This document shows, one piece after another, positions 23,334-35,600 of a stretch of 64,000 nt of DNA (within the stretch, counting starts at the first letter, position 1; each line of letters starts with the position of its first letter). The DNA is from Astrocystis sublimbata (taxonomy: Eukaryota; Ascomycota; Sordariomycetes; Xylariales; Xylariaceae), in NCBI GenBank assembly GCA_022453515.1, contig JAJNNY010000034.1, forward strand, positions 186,001-250,000. Direction: 5' to 3'. The notes under the pieces are model-generated. The model was not told the origin of the DNA and did no database searches. It was given only the letters and a program-made list of their open reading frames with translations. The position numbers were made by a program, and so were the translations under genes.

Positions 23334-24414
23334 ATGTTGTCACGGGAACGAAGCGCGGTTGTGTGAGCAAGTAGTTGTCGGGAATATGAGGAGAAATGGT
23401 ACAGATTTGGCCCATTGTGGGAATCAGTGTTGTCGAATTGACAAATTGCACGGTGGTCAATTACCTGAATCTCAACTGCTGATTAAATATCAATCGGCAT
23501 ATCCCGTCCCTCCCGTATGGTGCAAATCGTAGCAAGACGCTAACAATCCATCTGGACCCCTCCGCCTGCCCCTAGATTCAGACCAACATGAGACTAGGAC
23601 TAAAACTGACCATGGTCGATGGGTTCCAATCAGCACTATGTTTCCCCAGATTCTTGGCGAATAGAAAGTGTCCATGAAGGATTGTTTGAGGATCCAAGGG
23701 CTCGGTATTTTGAGCCAATCGATGCTTTGATATTCTTTCGTTATGCCTGCTTCAGATCCGCTTCAGATCTACCCACCGTCAACGAGTAGTCGGTGTGGGA
23801 TGTGAGCCTAGCCCCCTCATGATCTAACGACCCCACAAGGCAAAAGAGGGGCCTTGAAGGAGGACACGAGACGACCAGGAACATATACGAGATAGACGAA
23901 ATCGCCAAGTAATATTGGTAAGTCAGGACCTGAAAAAAGCAACCCAGGGAGAGACTCAGGTGTTGGCGAGTCCCAGTGTGTTCTTGCCACCGAACAGACT
24001 TGTGCTTTTCGCAACAGGTTGCAGCAAAGATTATCTTGTTAGGTAGTTAATGGATCGCCTAATTTACATGGCCTGATGGTAGACGAGACTCATCGCAGGC
24101 CCTTGCTAGTAATAGTTCTTAGTAGTATTCTATATGCAACGCTGTCTATATGGCATCTATAGCTTATCCCTACGCGCCGAGTCTCAGTCGCTGACTGCCT
24201 AGTCTCATATCCCGCCAATGCTCACGATAGGTTCGGAGGGCACTCGAGCAGGCCTCCGGCTTGTGGATTGCTTCTACGGTTAGAGTCCTAAACTCCGAGT
24301 CACTGTTCTCTAGTATATGTAGCTTAGTAATGGTAATTAGTGTTTCCGATTCGTGTTCTTTGTCTTGCTATCAAGTCAATTAATGCAGTGCCCCCCTCTG
24401 CAGTAATCATCACG
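23334..24414. other. Spacer between P450 and regulator
   Basis: About 1.1 kb with no supportable gene. It should contain the P450 3' end and the promoter of the Zn2Cys6 gene. Short frames at 23323-23532 and 23490-23675 have no bias or domain. Confidence 0.5.
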
Positions 24415-25792
24415 ATGATTAGTAGTGAGGTGGTAAAGCGGTTCGCTTGTGATAGGTGCCGTGGCCAGAAACTGCGATGTTCCCGAGACCGAGCCGGGGA
24501 AGAAGGCGCATGGTACGTTCAACTCGGAGCAATGAACTCATACAATGGGGGGATTGACAGTTCAAGACATGGACACTGCTTTTGCATAGCTCCTATGACT
24601 GGTGCATTGCTAACTGTTCACTTTTACTAGTGATCGATGTCTTAGGTTCGGCGCTATTTGCTCAACTGGTAGCAGTCGAAAATCAAAGAGACATGAAAAT
24701 GATGCTTCGCAAGACCGGCACAGCCGAAAACAATGGCTTCGACAGCACAGCAATATGTCAACAGCTACTGCTTGGATGACAGTGCCTTCGCCTGTTAACT
24801 CGGAATATTCTCTTCTGATGGATGAAAGTCTGAACGTGGTAGAGCGATTAGATATCAACTCGCAACGTTGTCGTAACCCTAGCCAGCTTACGCATCTGGA
24901 TGAGCTAGCAACTTCATACGAGAGGGATGGCCATATCCACCTAACCTGCAACATGACTCGGAACCATTCATCTGCAGAGCATTCCATGGGCGAGATGATG
25001 GGCATACAGGAAGCATCCACCAATCAACCCAATGACTCCCACCTGGATCTCGCTGCATCGCTTGGACCATCCGACAACTCGCCCATAAACCCCTCAAACA
25101 TAAACGAACTTTCAATGTTGAACTTCAGTATGCCTAGTCAAAACTCCCCTTCCACATCTCTCTTGGTCGTCCTTGATGACATTTCTCGTCAGCTAGCTGG
25201 CGTGGAATATCAGTCTTGGCAGTCATGTCTGGAGTCATCTTCTCAAGCTTCAAGAGATTTCCTCGATTTTTCAAACATGAAGCATGCCGGGGCCTTAGAG
25301 GCCATGATAGCTACCATGGCACGCTTTCTCCTTGTTTTGCAGATGTTGGTTCCTACGGAGGGTCATCGACCCATCGAACAGTGGACAGAAGAGGCCCCCG
25401 AGCCGAGTCTGCTTCCTACCACTTTGACAGTCCTGTCGGTTTACATGCAAGTGGGACAAAAGTTCGATGCAATCTTAGGAGGAATGGCGCGAGAAATAAA
25501 TAACCCGGCTCTGGCAACATCGTGTTCAGCTACAGCTTCTCCGACACGAAACCAATCCCAATGTCACCATATCTTGATGGTCCTGCGTTCCGTAGGCCAT
25601 CAACTTCGTGACATAGAACGTCTTCTTGGCATACCCACCATACATTGTCTTTGGAGTCACACTTACTCTTCTCCGGGGTTGCTGCACCAACACAAGTCTC
25701 TTCTTACCGATGAGGCAATTCAAAGAGTTCAGGAACCGTTTCGTACCCTGCTACGAGCCAAAAACTTTATTGAGATACACCTCAGCACATAG
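24415..25792 (+). CDS. Zn2Cys6 transcription factor, probable cluster activator
   Basis: Two exons, 24415-24512 and 24631-25792, give 419 residues. The first ends inside the codon of the fourth zinc cysteine (TG|T), and the spliced product has the full binuclear cluster C12-x2-C15-x6-C22-x10-C33-x2-C36-x6-C43. A basic stretch (SSRKSKRHEN) follows. The intron has a GTACGT donor and a TGCTAAC branch site. The remainder is a Ser/Asn-rich linker and an alpha-helical C-terminal part (MVLRSVGHQLRDIERLLGI) resembling the regulatory domain of AflR-type C6 proteins. Its place between P450 and PKS-NRPS on the same strand makes it the likely pathway-specific activator. Binding sites are not proven. Confidence 0.9.
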
Positions 25793-26683
25793 CAAAGCAA
25801 GGCTTGAAGATGTTCGATCGCTGTGATGAAATCGAAACTTGAGTGAGATTTCAATCTCAGATCTAGTTTAAATGGCAGCGAAGGGAAGTCTGACGATCAG
25901 ACACGATGCTATAAATTGACAAGTGGCAATACAGGGACTGGCATATACAGAATTGGAGATGTATCGATGTTAGCTTCTCATGTCTGTCAGTATGGCACGT
26001 TACGCAGCTGTATGAAGTCGAGCCCCCTTGTCCCAAAGCAGATGACCAAATCGAGGCAAAGTTACAAGCTTTGTATGCCATTCGTCGGTTAGAAAATTGA
26101 ATTGTTACAGCTTGTTCACGATCAATCTGGTCTCGCGCTAGAGATGCCAAGTGCGCTTATTCATTCTATGTAGCCAGGTTTAGCGACCCCTGTGGCCCGT
26201 TCTCCGGGTTTAAATTAGGTAGCTTGAGAACTAGCTACACGGTTTCGTTAGGTCTTGGTACTTTTTCGCGCACGACCAAATCTTCGACAATCACGGCGAT
26301 TGCATCTTGGGACTCTGAGATTCTAGTGTCCTGTCGGCATTCACGCCAGTAATTGAATGCCGTAAGCTGACCGTGCAGACAACCCCCACTCACCTGCTGG
26401 CGCGTAGCATGTGGGTGTCGGCGATGGTCGGCAGCATCTCACAATGACTTGGCTTCTTCCGACAACCCACGTCCGAACGGATTCGGGCTCCAGTCGGAGG
26501 ACTCGGGACGCTACTTTCAGGCTGCTCTGTAAGAAACGGGGACTATGTGATATGAGGAATCTTAAGCAGCTGGCGGTCTGTGGACTGGGCTATGAGAAGG
26601 GTATTAGTATCTTCAATGCAGCAGATTGAGGGTGGAAGCTCTATCGTGATGATCCTCAAACACATATCCTCTCTTTCTTCCAG
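25793..26683. promoter_or_regulatory. Upstream region of the PKS-NRPS
   Basis: The 891 bases between the regulator and the PKS-NRPS start hold no gene and should contain the synthetase promoter. CCG/CGG half-sites occur near 26190-26210 (CCCGTTCTCCGGG). No TATA box or matched CGG-N11-CCG element could be confirmed by eye. Confidence 0.4.
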
Positions 26684-29600
26684 ATGGCCCCAGAAAGAAT
26701 TTCTTCAGCGCCAGGCGAGCCTATTGCCATTGTAGGTAGCGGCTGTCGGTTTCCAGGTGGTGCAACGACCCCCTCGAAGCTTTGGGAATTGCTTCGTGAA
26801 CCGGTCGACGTGTCATGCCACATCCCGCCTAGCCGTTTCAATGCCGACAGCTTCCATCACGCTGACCACAGCTCGCCTGGCCATTGCAATGTGCGACGCT
26901 CATATCTTCTCCAAGAAGATGTCGCCGATTTTGACGCCCAATTCTTCAACCTCCAGTCAGCCGAGGCGGCTGCGATGGACCCTCAGCAGCGCGTTCTCTT
27001 AGAGACAGTGTACGAAGGCTTGGAAACTGCCGGGCTGACATTAAAAGGCCTAAGAGGCTCGAATACAGGGGTGTATGTTGGAATGATGTATGGCGACTAT
27101 GAATCGTTGCAGTACCGCGATTTGCAGAACATACCAACATACCACGGAACTGGTGAGTGATTAGCCGCTGCGTCGCATCCGGCCACTGACCGGGAATCAC
27201 CTAGGTACTGCTCGCAGTATAGTATCGAATCGAATTTCGTACTTCTTCGATTGGCATGGTCCGTCTCTGACGCTCGATACCGCGTGTTCCTCTAGCTTGG
27301 TGGCGTTACATCAAGCCGTCCAGGCCCTGAGGTCCGGCGAGGTTGATGCTGCTGTCGCTGCGGGAACAAATCTGCTCTTAGGACCAGAGCCCTATATATA
27401 CGAGAGCAAACTGCAGATGCTCTCGCCAGACGGTCAGTCTCGCATGTGGGATGAGAGTGCCAACGGATACGCCCGCGGCGATGGAGTGGCATGCCTTATT
27501 CTGAAAACACTAAGTCAGGCATTGGCCGATGGCGATAATATAGAGGCCGTGATCCGTGAGAGCGGCGTCAATCAGGACGGTCGCAGCAGAGGCATTACTA
27601 TGCCTACCGTGAAGGCCCAGGTGGCTTTGATCCGTGAGACCTATGCTAGGGCAGGACTGGATCCAACATGCAAATCACAAAGGTGTCAATACTTTGAAGC
27701 CCACGGAACTGTAAGTCATTTTCATTTCGCTGAGGAGGAGCTCACGAAAACTATTCCATCGAGCTCTCGACCATGCAGGGACTCTCGAGCCATGGCTTGC
27801 TTTCTCACTCTTGCGGCGGTCGCTAATGTTAGCGTGTTTATAGGGGACTCCAGCTGGTGATCCGGTAAGCCGCCCCGAAAATCTCCCAAGCCAGTTGACT
27901 GTTATATATTCTTCCTGTTGCCATATCTTCACAATGGACGAATACGGGAAATGACATTACTGAATCCATTTACTGAATAAATAACAGGTCGAGGCAGAGG
28001 CGGTGCATACGGCCTTCTTCGAAAGCTCGAACATTGGACAACATGAAGATGGAGATACGAATAATCAACAACTCTTAGTTGGTGTGAGTTGAGCCCGACT
28101 TTACTGCTACAATCCGAAGTTATTTGCTGACATCGCCCGAATTCTTCTCTTAGAGTATCAAAACAATCATCGGGCATACAGAAAGCACATCTGGCATCGC
28201 AGGCATTCTCAAGGTCGTTCAAGCTATGAAGAACAGGTCTATCCCACCGAATCTACTACTCAACCGCTTGAACCCCCAAGTTGCCCCGTGGTACCGCCAT
28301 CTGCAGATTCCTCAAACCCTCACGCCTTGGCCAGAAATGGAGCAGGGCCAGCGGCGCCGAGCAAGCGTAAACAGGTAAGATTAGAGGCACAACAAACGCC
28401 TCTCAGTCTTTGCGTCAATACCGACATGACTGACCATTGTGTAGCTTTGGCTTTGGCGGGACTAACGCACATGTAATTGTCGAGGACTTTGAAAGCTCGC
28501 AACTTGAGAGCCGAGATACCATTCTTTTCACGCCTTTCGTGTTCTCTGCTCAGTCAAAGCCATCGCTTCTCGCAAATCTGAAAGCTTACATACAGTATCT
28601 CAAACAAAATCCGGGTGCGGATCCGGCGGATCTCGCTCGGACGCTACTCTCCCGTCGCTCGCGACTTCCCCTACGAGTTTCATTCCCGGCATCCCCTATC
28701 GATGCCCTACGTGCCAATCTTGAGACGTTTACTAGCGATTTCCACCTTGATACGAGGCCTGCTGCTCCGAACACCGGAACTATACGTCTGCTTGGCATGT
28801 TCACTGGCCAAGGTGCGCAATGGGCCCAAATGGGCGCTGACCTCATCCAGAAGTCGCAGTACGCAGTGGTAATACTGTCCGAATTGGACGACTCGCTAGC
28901 TCAGCTCCCAGAAGATGACCGTCCGCAATGGAGCTTAAAGCAAGAAATTCTTGTTGAGGCTGCATCAAGTAATGTCCACAAAGCGTCTGTCTCCCAGCCG
29001 TTATGCACCGCAATACAGATAGTCCTAGTCAAGCTTCTAAGAGCGGCTGGGATCGACTTTGCGGCTGTCATTGGACATTCTTCGGGCGAAATTGCATGTG
29101 CGTACGCTGCAGGCTACCTCTCTGCGTCTGATGCTATAAGAATTGCGTACTACCGTGGTCTTCATTCTCGACTTGCTTGTGGCCCTGGTGGAATCAAAGG
29201 GGCAATGCTCGCAGTCGGGACCACGCTTGATGATGCGGAACAGCTCTGCAATGACGAGGTCTTCCACGGTCGCGTCAAGGTTGCAGCGTGCAACTCTCCT
29301 TCTAGCGTGACTCTCTCAGGTGACGAAGAGGCTATTGAGGAGATGATGGAGATTTTTGAAGATGAACAAAAGTTTGTCCGACGATTGAAGGTCGATACTG
29401 CGTACCACTCTCATCATATGATTCCCTGTTCCCAAGCTTACCTGGAGTCAATGAGAGCCATCTCCGTCAGTACGGCAAGACAACATGATTCGAACTGCAT
29501 ATGGGTATCAAGTGTGTGTCGCGATCAGTCATTTGAGAAGATGAGTGACGTGGACGCACAGTACTGGGTTGATAATCTGCTGTCGCCGGTACTGTTCAAA

Positions 29601-32600
29601 CATGCTGTCGAGCGCGCCGCGTCTACTGGTACTTTTGATGGGATCATCGAGGTCGGTCCACATCCTGCCCTCAAGGGGCCGGTTCGCGAAACACTCCAAG
29701 ACCTTGGTGTGGCTGTCCCCCCTTACACTGGTCTTTTACAAAGAAATACGGAGGCGATTGAGAGCATTTCTGCCGCCCTCGGATATCTCTGGTCGCAAGT
29801 CGACAATCTCACTATCCAATTTGACAATCTTCAGAGTGCGCTGGGCGGACCATCGGCTGGCCGGTTTATCCCAGACCTTCCGCTTTATCAATGGAACCAC
29901 GCTCAAAAATATTGGCACGAGTCTAGCACCTCTCGAAATCTTCGGGAGCGCAGCGCTCCCTTCCATCCACTACTTGGTGACCGCCTACCCCAAAGCTCGT
30001 CTACTCGCATGGCGTGGAAGAATATCTTACGAACGCAAGATCTTCCTTGGGTCCACGATCATCAGATTCAAGACCAGAGTGTCTTCCCGGCGGCCGGCTA
30101 CGCCATCACTGCCATCGAGTCAGCTACATTCATGGTGCCGCAGAAAACAATTCAGCTTCTGGAAATCGAAGACCTCACCATCCACCAAGCGATGGTTCTT
30201 GACAACAACGACTCCGAATCGGGGATCGAGATATTTTTCACGCTTGAAGGAATTGCGAACGGTATGCACGGGCAGACCAACGCTACTTTTACATATGAAT
30301 CCCAATCCCAGAACCAGAATTCATCCGTCCTGATGGCCAGCGGTAGGATTTCAGTCATGGTAGGCGATGAGATTCAGGACCTGCTCCCCGCCACAGAGGG
30401 TTTGGATCATGACATGATTGACATACCCACAGATGTTTTTTATACGGCCTTGAAAGATGTTGGGTACGGATACACAGGACCATTTAAGGCACTAGGTGAT
30501 CTGAAGCGAAAACTTGGGAAAGCTTCTGGCTCCATTTTCATGCCAACGGCTGAACACGATGACCGTGTCCTGTTCGTTCACCCAGGAGTGTTGGATGCCG
30601 CAATCCACTCCATTTTCTTAGCCCACAGCTGCCCTCGAGACGGACAATTGTCATCACTTCATCTACCAACTCACATCCGAAGAATAAGAGTCAACACCTC
30701 ACTCTGTGGTAACGGTTGGCAAAATGCAGACAACGTTCCTTTTTTGGCCAGCATCCCGGAAGTGTTCGTTGAGGATCGCTCGACTGGCTTCACTGGAGAT
30801 GTAGAGATACACAACAGCGCAGCAGCCAATGCATGTGCAATCCAGTTGGAAGGGTTGAGGGTCGTCCCTTTCACCGAGGCAACCGAATCGGATGACAAAA
30901 CAGTATTTTATGCAACGCAATGGATTGAGTCTCAGCCAAATGCGGACATCCCCGAGCCATTTGAAGCTACGTCGCAAGAGATAGAACTGGCGACTTTGCT
31001 AGAGCGAGGTCACTATTTCTACTTACGACAATTAGAGCAGCAAGTTCCATCTGACCACCCAGGCCGCGGAGATGCCTTGAATGCTACCTATCTGAACTGG
31101 GCTGCCCAAGTTCACAACATGGTACTAGAGGGCAAACACCCCTATGCTAAGAAGGAGTGGCTTAATGATACCCTTGACGATATTACTTCTTTGGCCATGC
31201 CATTCTCTCAGCGGCCTGAGATCAGAGCGATGCATACTGTCGGCGAGCAGATGCCTCGCGCCATTCGAGGCGAAACCACCATGCTCGAGCACCTGATTCC
31301 AACAGGTCTGCTAACTGGGTACTATGCAAAGGCTATCGGCCTTACTCAGGTGACAGTGCTTGCCCATACAGCCAATCAAATTGTGCAGCGATATCCCCAG
31401 TCCAGGATCCTTGAAGTAGGTGCTGGGACTGGTGGCGCAACACGCGAAGTCCTTAAGCAAATCGGGCAGAACTTCTCGTCTTACACATTTACCGACGTGT
31501 CCACTGGCTTCTTCGAAGATGCGCAAACCGAGTTCGCGTCTTTCCGCGAACAAATGTCTTTCAGAGTGCTCAATCTCGAGCAAGACATGACAACTCAAGG
31601 TTTCGAAAAGCAAGCATACGACGTGGTGGTTGCATCGCTCGTTCTTCACACGACTCGAAGCCTCGAGCAGACATGCTCCCGCGTACGATCTCTGTTGAAG
31701 CCAGGAGGGTACCTTATTCTCTATGAGGTCACGAATGTCGACTTGATACGTCTTACGGCACTATTTGGCTGTTTGCCTGGGTGGTGGCAAGGCGTCGATG
31801 AGGGCCGCACTATGACACCGGCTGTCACCGAGTCGGAGTGGGATGCCATTTTGCGGAAGACGGGCTTTTCTGGCGTCGATACCATGACTCCAGTAAACAA
31901 CTCTATGGCTTTCTGCAACTCGGTGCTTGTTTCGCAGGCAGTAGATGACCAAGTCGAGTTTCTTCGCGAGCCCTTATTGTCGCAGCCTTCGCTTCATGAG
32001 GATGCATCGGTGATCGATCATCTTTTTATCGTTGGAGGCTCGACCCTCAAAGTGTCACGACTGGCCCAGGATGTGCAGAGATCTATCCAGATGTATTGCA
32101 ACACGATAACGAGAGTAAAATCTCTACACGAGCTGGACTCTTCGCAAGTCGATCGTGATGGAACAGTACTTGTTCTGCAAGAACTCGATGAGCCCGTTTT
32201 CAAGAACATCGATGCCTCGAGGCTTGAAGACCTAAAGAGACTGTTCGGATCGGAGAAGCTGATCGTTTGGGTTAGTCAAAACCGACTTTTAGACAAGCCT
32301 TATTCGAACATGGTCGTTGGATTTGCACAATCACAGGTTTGGGAGACACCCGAATTGCGGTACCAGTTTATTGACTTCCAGAATACAAATACAATAAACC
32401 CTAGAGAGGTTGCTGAAGGAGTACTGAGATTCCGAGCCCTAGACTCTGCCCGCGAAGCTAGCCACAACAAGACACTGTGGTCAGTAGAGTCAGAGATCAT
32501 CATTGACGCCGAAAGGGGCCAGCTCATCCCACGACTTCGACCGATCAAAGAAGCGAATGATCGCTACAACTCGGCCGTCCGACCGATCGCCAAGACGGTG

Positions 32601-35600
32601 CAACCTCAAGATCACCCAGTCGTCATAAGCACCGTCGATGATGGCTACACGATTTATGAACAAGCTTCATGTATAATTGACCATGTATCCCGGGGTGCTG
32701 ATAATGAAATCGCACTCGCTGTCAGTCACTCTAGTCTGCATACACTCAATACTATTGTCGGAAAAACGTGCTTGTTGCTTGGAAATTGCAAGAAAACGGG
32801 ACAACAGTATATCACCATCTCCGGAACTCCCGTTTCAGTGATCGAGGTTCCTCGAAACCAACTGATAGAAACATCCATTGACCCCGAGTCTGCTGCCCTC
32901 TTCCTACGCTTGGTCTCTAGTCAATTGATCTTATCATACGCGACTGAGGGATTGGAAGCTGGGCAGACTCTTGTTTGCCACAACACTTCACGTTCAATGG
33001 CAGCTATTCTGAAACTTCAGATACAGGGCCTGGACATCAACAAGATCTTCACTTCTACATCTAGGGAGGATGCGAAGGCTCTGGATCATATCTATATAGA
33101 TCCATTCATGCGCCGATCGGAAGTAATGTCCCTACTCCCAAGCAACATCACACGACTAGTTGATTTTGGCAACCCCAATCACAAGGTCAATCGAGCATCA
33201 GTTTCACCTTCGTGGTTGCCAGTGGGTGCAGATATTGTAAACATCAACGCGTTGACCTCTGGCAGTGGGCTAACTGCGTCCATGGTCGATGGTAGCACCC
33301 GTGATGCATTGGAGAAAGCGGTTGTCTTATCTGCGAAACACCTTGAACATGTGCAATCACAACAGTTAGCATCTACTTCAATTGCTGTGCAGGACCTCAC
33401 GCAGAACCAGGATTTAGCCGACCCTCTCGCAGTGGTTGATTGGAGCACCTCGTCCCTCAGTCTTGCAGTCAGGCCAGTCAAACCCAGTCTCAAGGCTGAT
33501 AAAACCTATTGGCTTGTGGGACTTTCTAGAGACATGGGTCTTTCCTTGGCCGACTATCTCATCGAGAACGGCGCGAAATATCTTGCTATTACCAGTCGTA
33601 GTCCCCAGGTCAACCCCAAGTGGCTTCTAAACGCGAAGCGCCGTGGCGCGACCGTCGTTATCAAGAGTTGCGATGTGACAGACTACGACTCTGTCAGCGC
33701 CACCTACGAAGAATTCGAAAAGACTATGCCTCCGATTGCGGGTATAGCGCAAGGGGCAATGGTTTTGAGAGATGTCTTGACACGCGACATGAAAATCGAA
33801 GAGCTTACCGACGTCCTCCAACCGAAGGTGGACGGCAGTCTCAACCTGGATCGCCTGTTCCACGACAAGCCGCTCGACTTCCTCGTCTTCTTCTCCTCGT
33901 CCGCTGGGCTCACGGGCAATGCGGGCCAAGCCAACTATGCCGCTGCCAACTTTTTCATGATGAGCCTGGCTCGGCAGCGACGCCGGCGTGGCGTAGCGGG
34001 CTCGGTTATAGATCTAGGACCTGTGCTGGGCATCGGATACATCACGCGTGAATGGGGCAACGCGCTCTCCCAGCCCCTGACTGAGCGTGGTCTCATGGGC
34101 TTGTCGGAGCGCGACGTCCATCACGCTTTTGCGGAGGCTATTAACGCTAGCCATCCACATTCTAGCGCCGAGAACATACAGATCACGACAGGCGTCATAC
34201 CGCTACCAGCCTCTGCCCCAGATCGGCCACTCGTAAGTTAATCCCTTCATATTTCCTCTATATCCTCTGGTTGATCCCTCTATATCCTTTTTACGTCTTC
34301 GAGCTGCACTTAGGCAAGCTAAACATGAACTGTTTCCTTTTGGCCTGGATTCCATGCTCGAGCACCACTAACACACCTTGCTCTAGTGGTACAATTTTCC
34401 GCATTTCGCCTTTCTCACCGTCAACGAGGTGCAGAACTCAGGGGAGACATCCCAACCGACTGCTGGAGCTTCGATCAAAGAGCGTCTGGCTCACACCAAG
34501 AGCAAATCCGACGTGGAGACGATCATCACCGGTAAGAAATGCCACACCACCTACGGCAGCATACATCCGAATCTGCAGTTGCTGATCTTCATAGAAACTT
34601 TCATCGATGAGCTACGAACAATGCTCCATCTCAGTGACGACTATGCTATCACATGCACAGTACGCACTGACGAGCTTGGGCTGGACTCTCTGGTCGCTGT
34701 CCGGATCAGGTCCTGGTTCTTGAAGCACTACCACGTCAACATACCAGCACTGCGTATCATGAGAGGCGTCGCCATCAAGGAACTTGTTGATCTTGCTCTC
34801 GATGTCATGCCGATAGAGCTAACACCTCATCTCTCAGCCGCTGCTCAAAGCAATGGCGAGCCGGCATCTCTGGAAGCGCCATCATCATCTGATTCTACAA
34901 CTGAGTCTAGCCACATATCAGATACTCCTGTGAGCTCTACGGGAGAGTCATCTGAAGTTGAAGAGAGTGTTCACGAGAAAGAGGCCGACAGTTTAACACC
35001 CCATGAGATTCAACTAACGAGGTTTGGGCGCCTATCTTACACTCAGGCATCCTTCAGATTTACCCATGAGCTTCTACATGATAAGACAACGCTGAACAAC
35101 ACAGGGCTACTGCACCTTAAAGGCGACATCAGGGTCAACGACCTGATCAAGGCTGTAGATGTCATCACCCAACGACACGAGGTTCTGAGAACCTGCTTCT
35201 GCGTTCGCGATGGTCAGGTCGTACAAGGTGTCATGGAAAAGTCGCTTCTTCAATTAGAACATAAACGCATACGCAGCCGAGAGGATCTCAACAAAGAGTA
35301 CGCGGATATACGAAGCCACCAGTTCGATCTAGCCAGCGGTCGGACCGCCCGCCTCATGTTGCTGTCGCATTCTTCGAGGGATCACTACTTGGTGATAACC
35401 ACGCATCACATCATCTTCGACGGCGCAAGCACCGATATCTTCATGACTGAGCTAAGTCGCGTATACCAAAACCAGGGGCTAGAGATCCAAGAGCCACTGC
35501 AGCATCTCGACTTCTCCGAGGACCAATATACCAGCTACGCACGAGGAGAGTGGAAGGACCACATGACCTTCTGGCGAAACCAGTTCGCCACCATCCCCGA

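Noticed and set aside
29545..30333. 262-codon alternate frame in the PKS-NRPS
   Set aside because: Shadow of the long exon encoding AT and DH.
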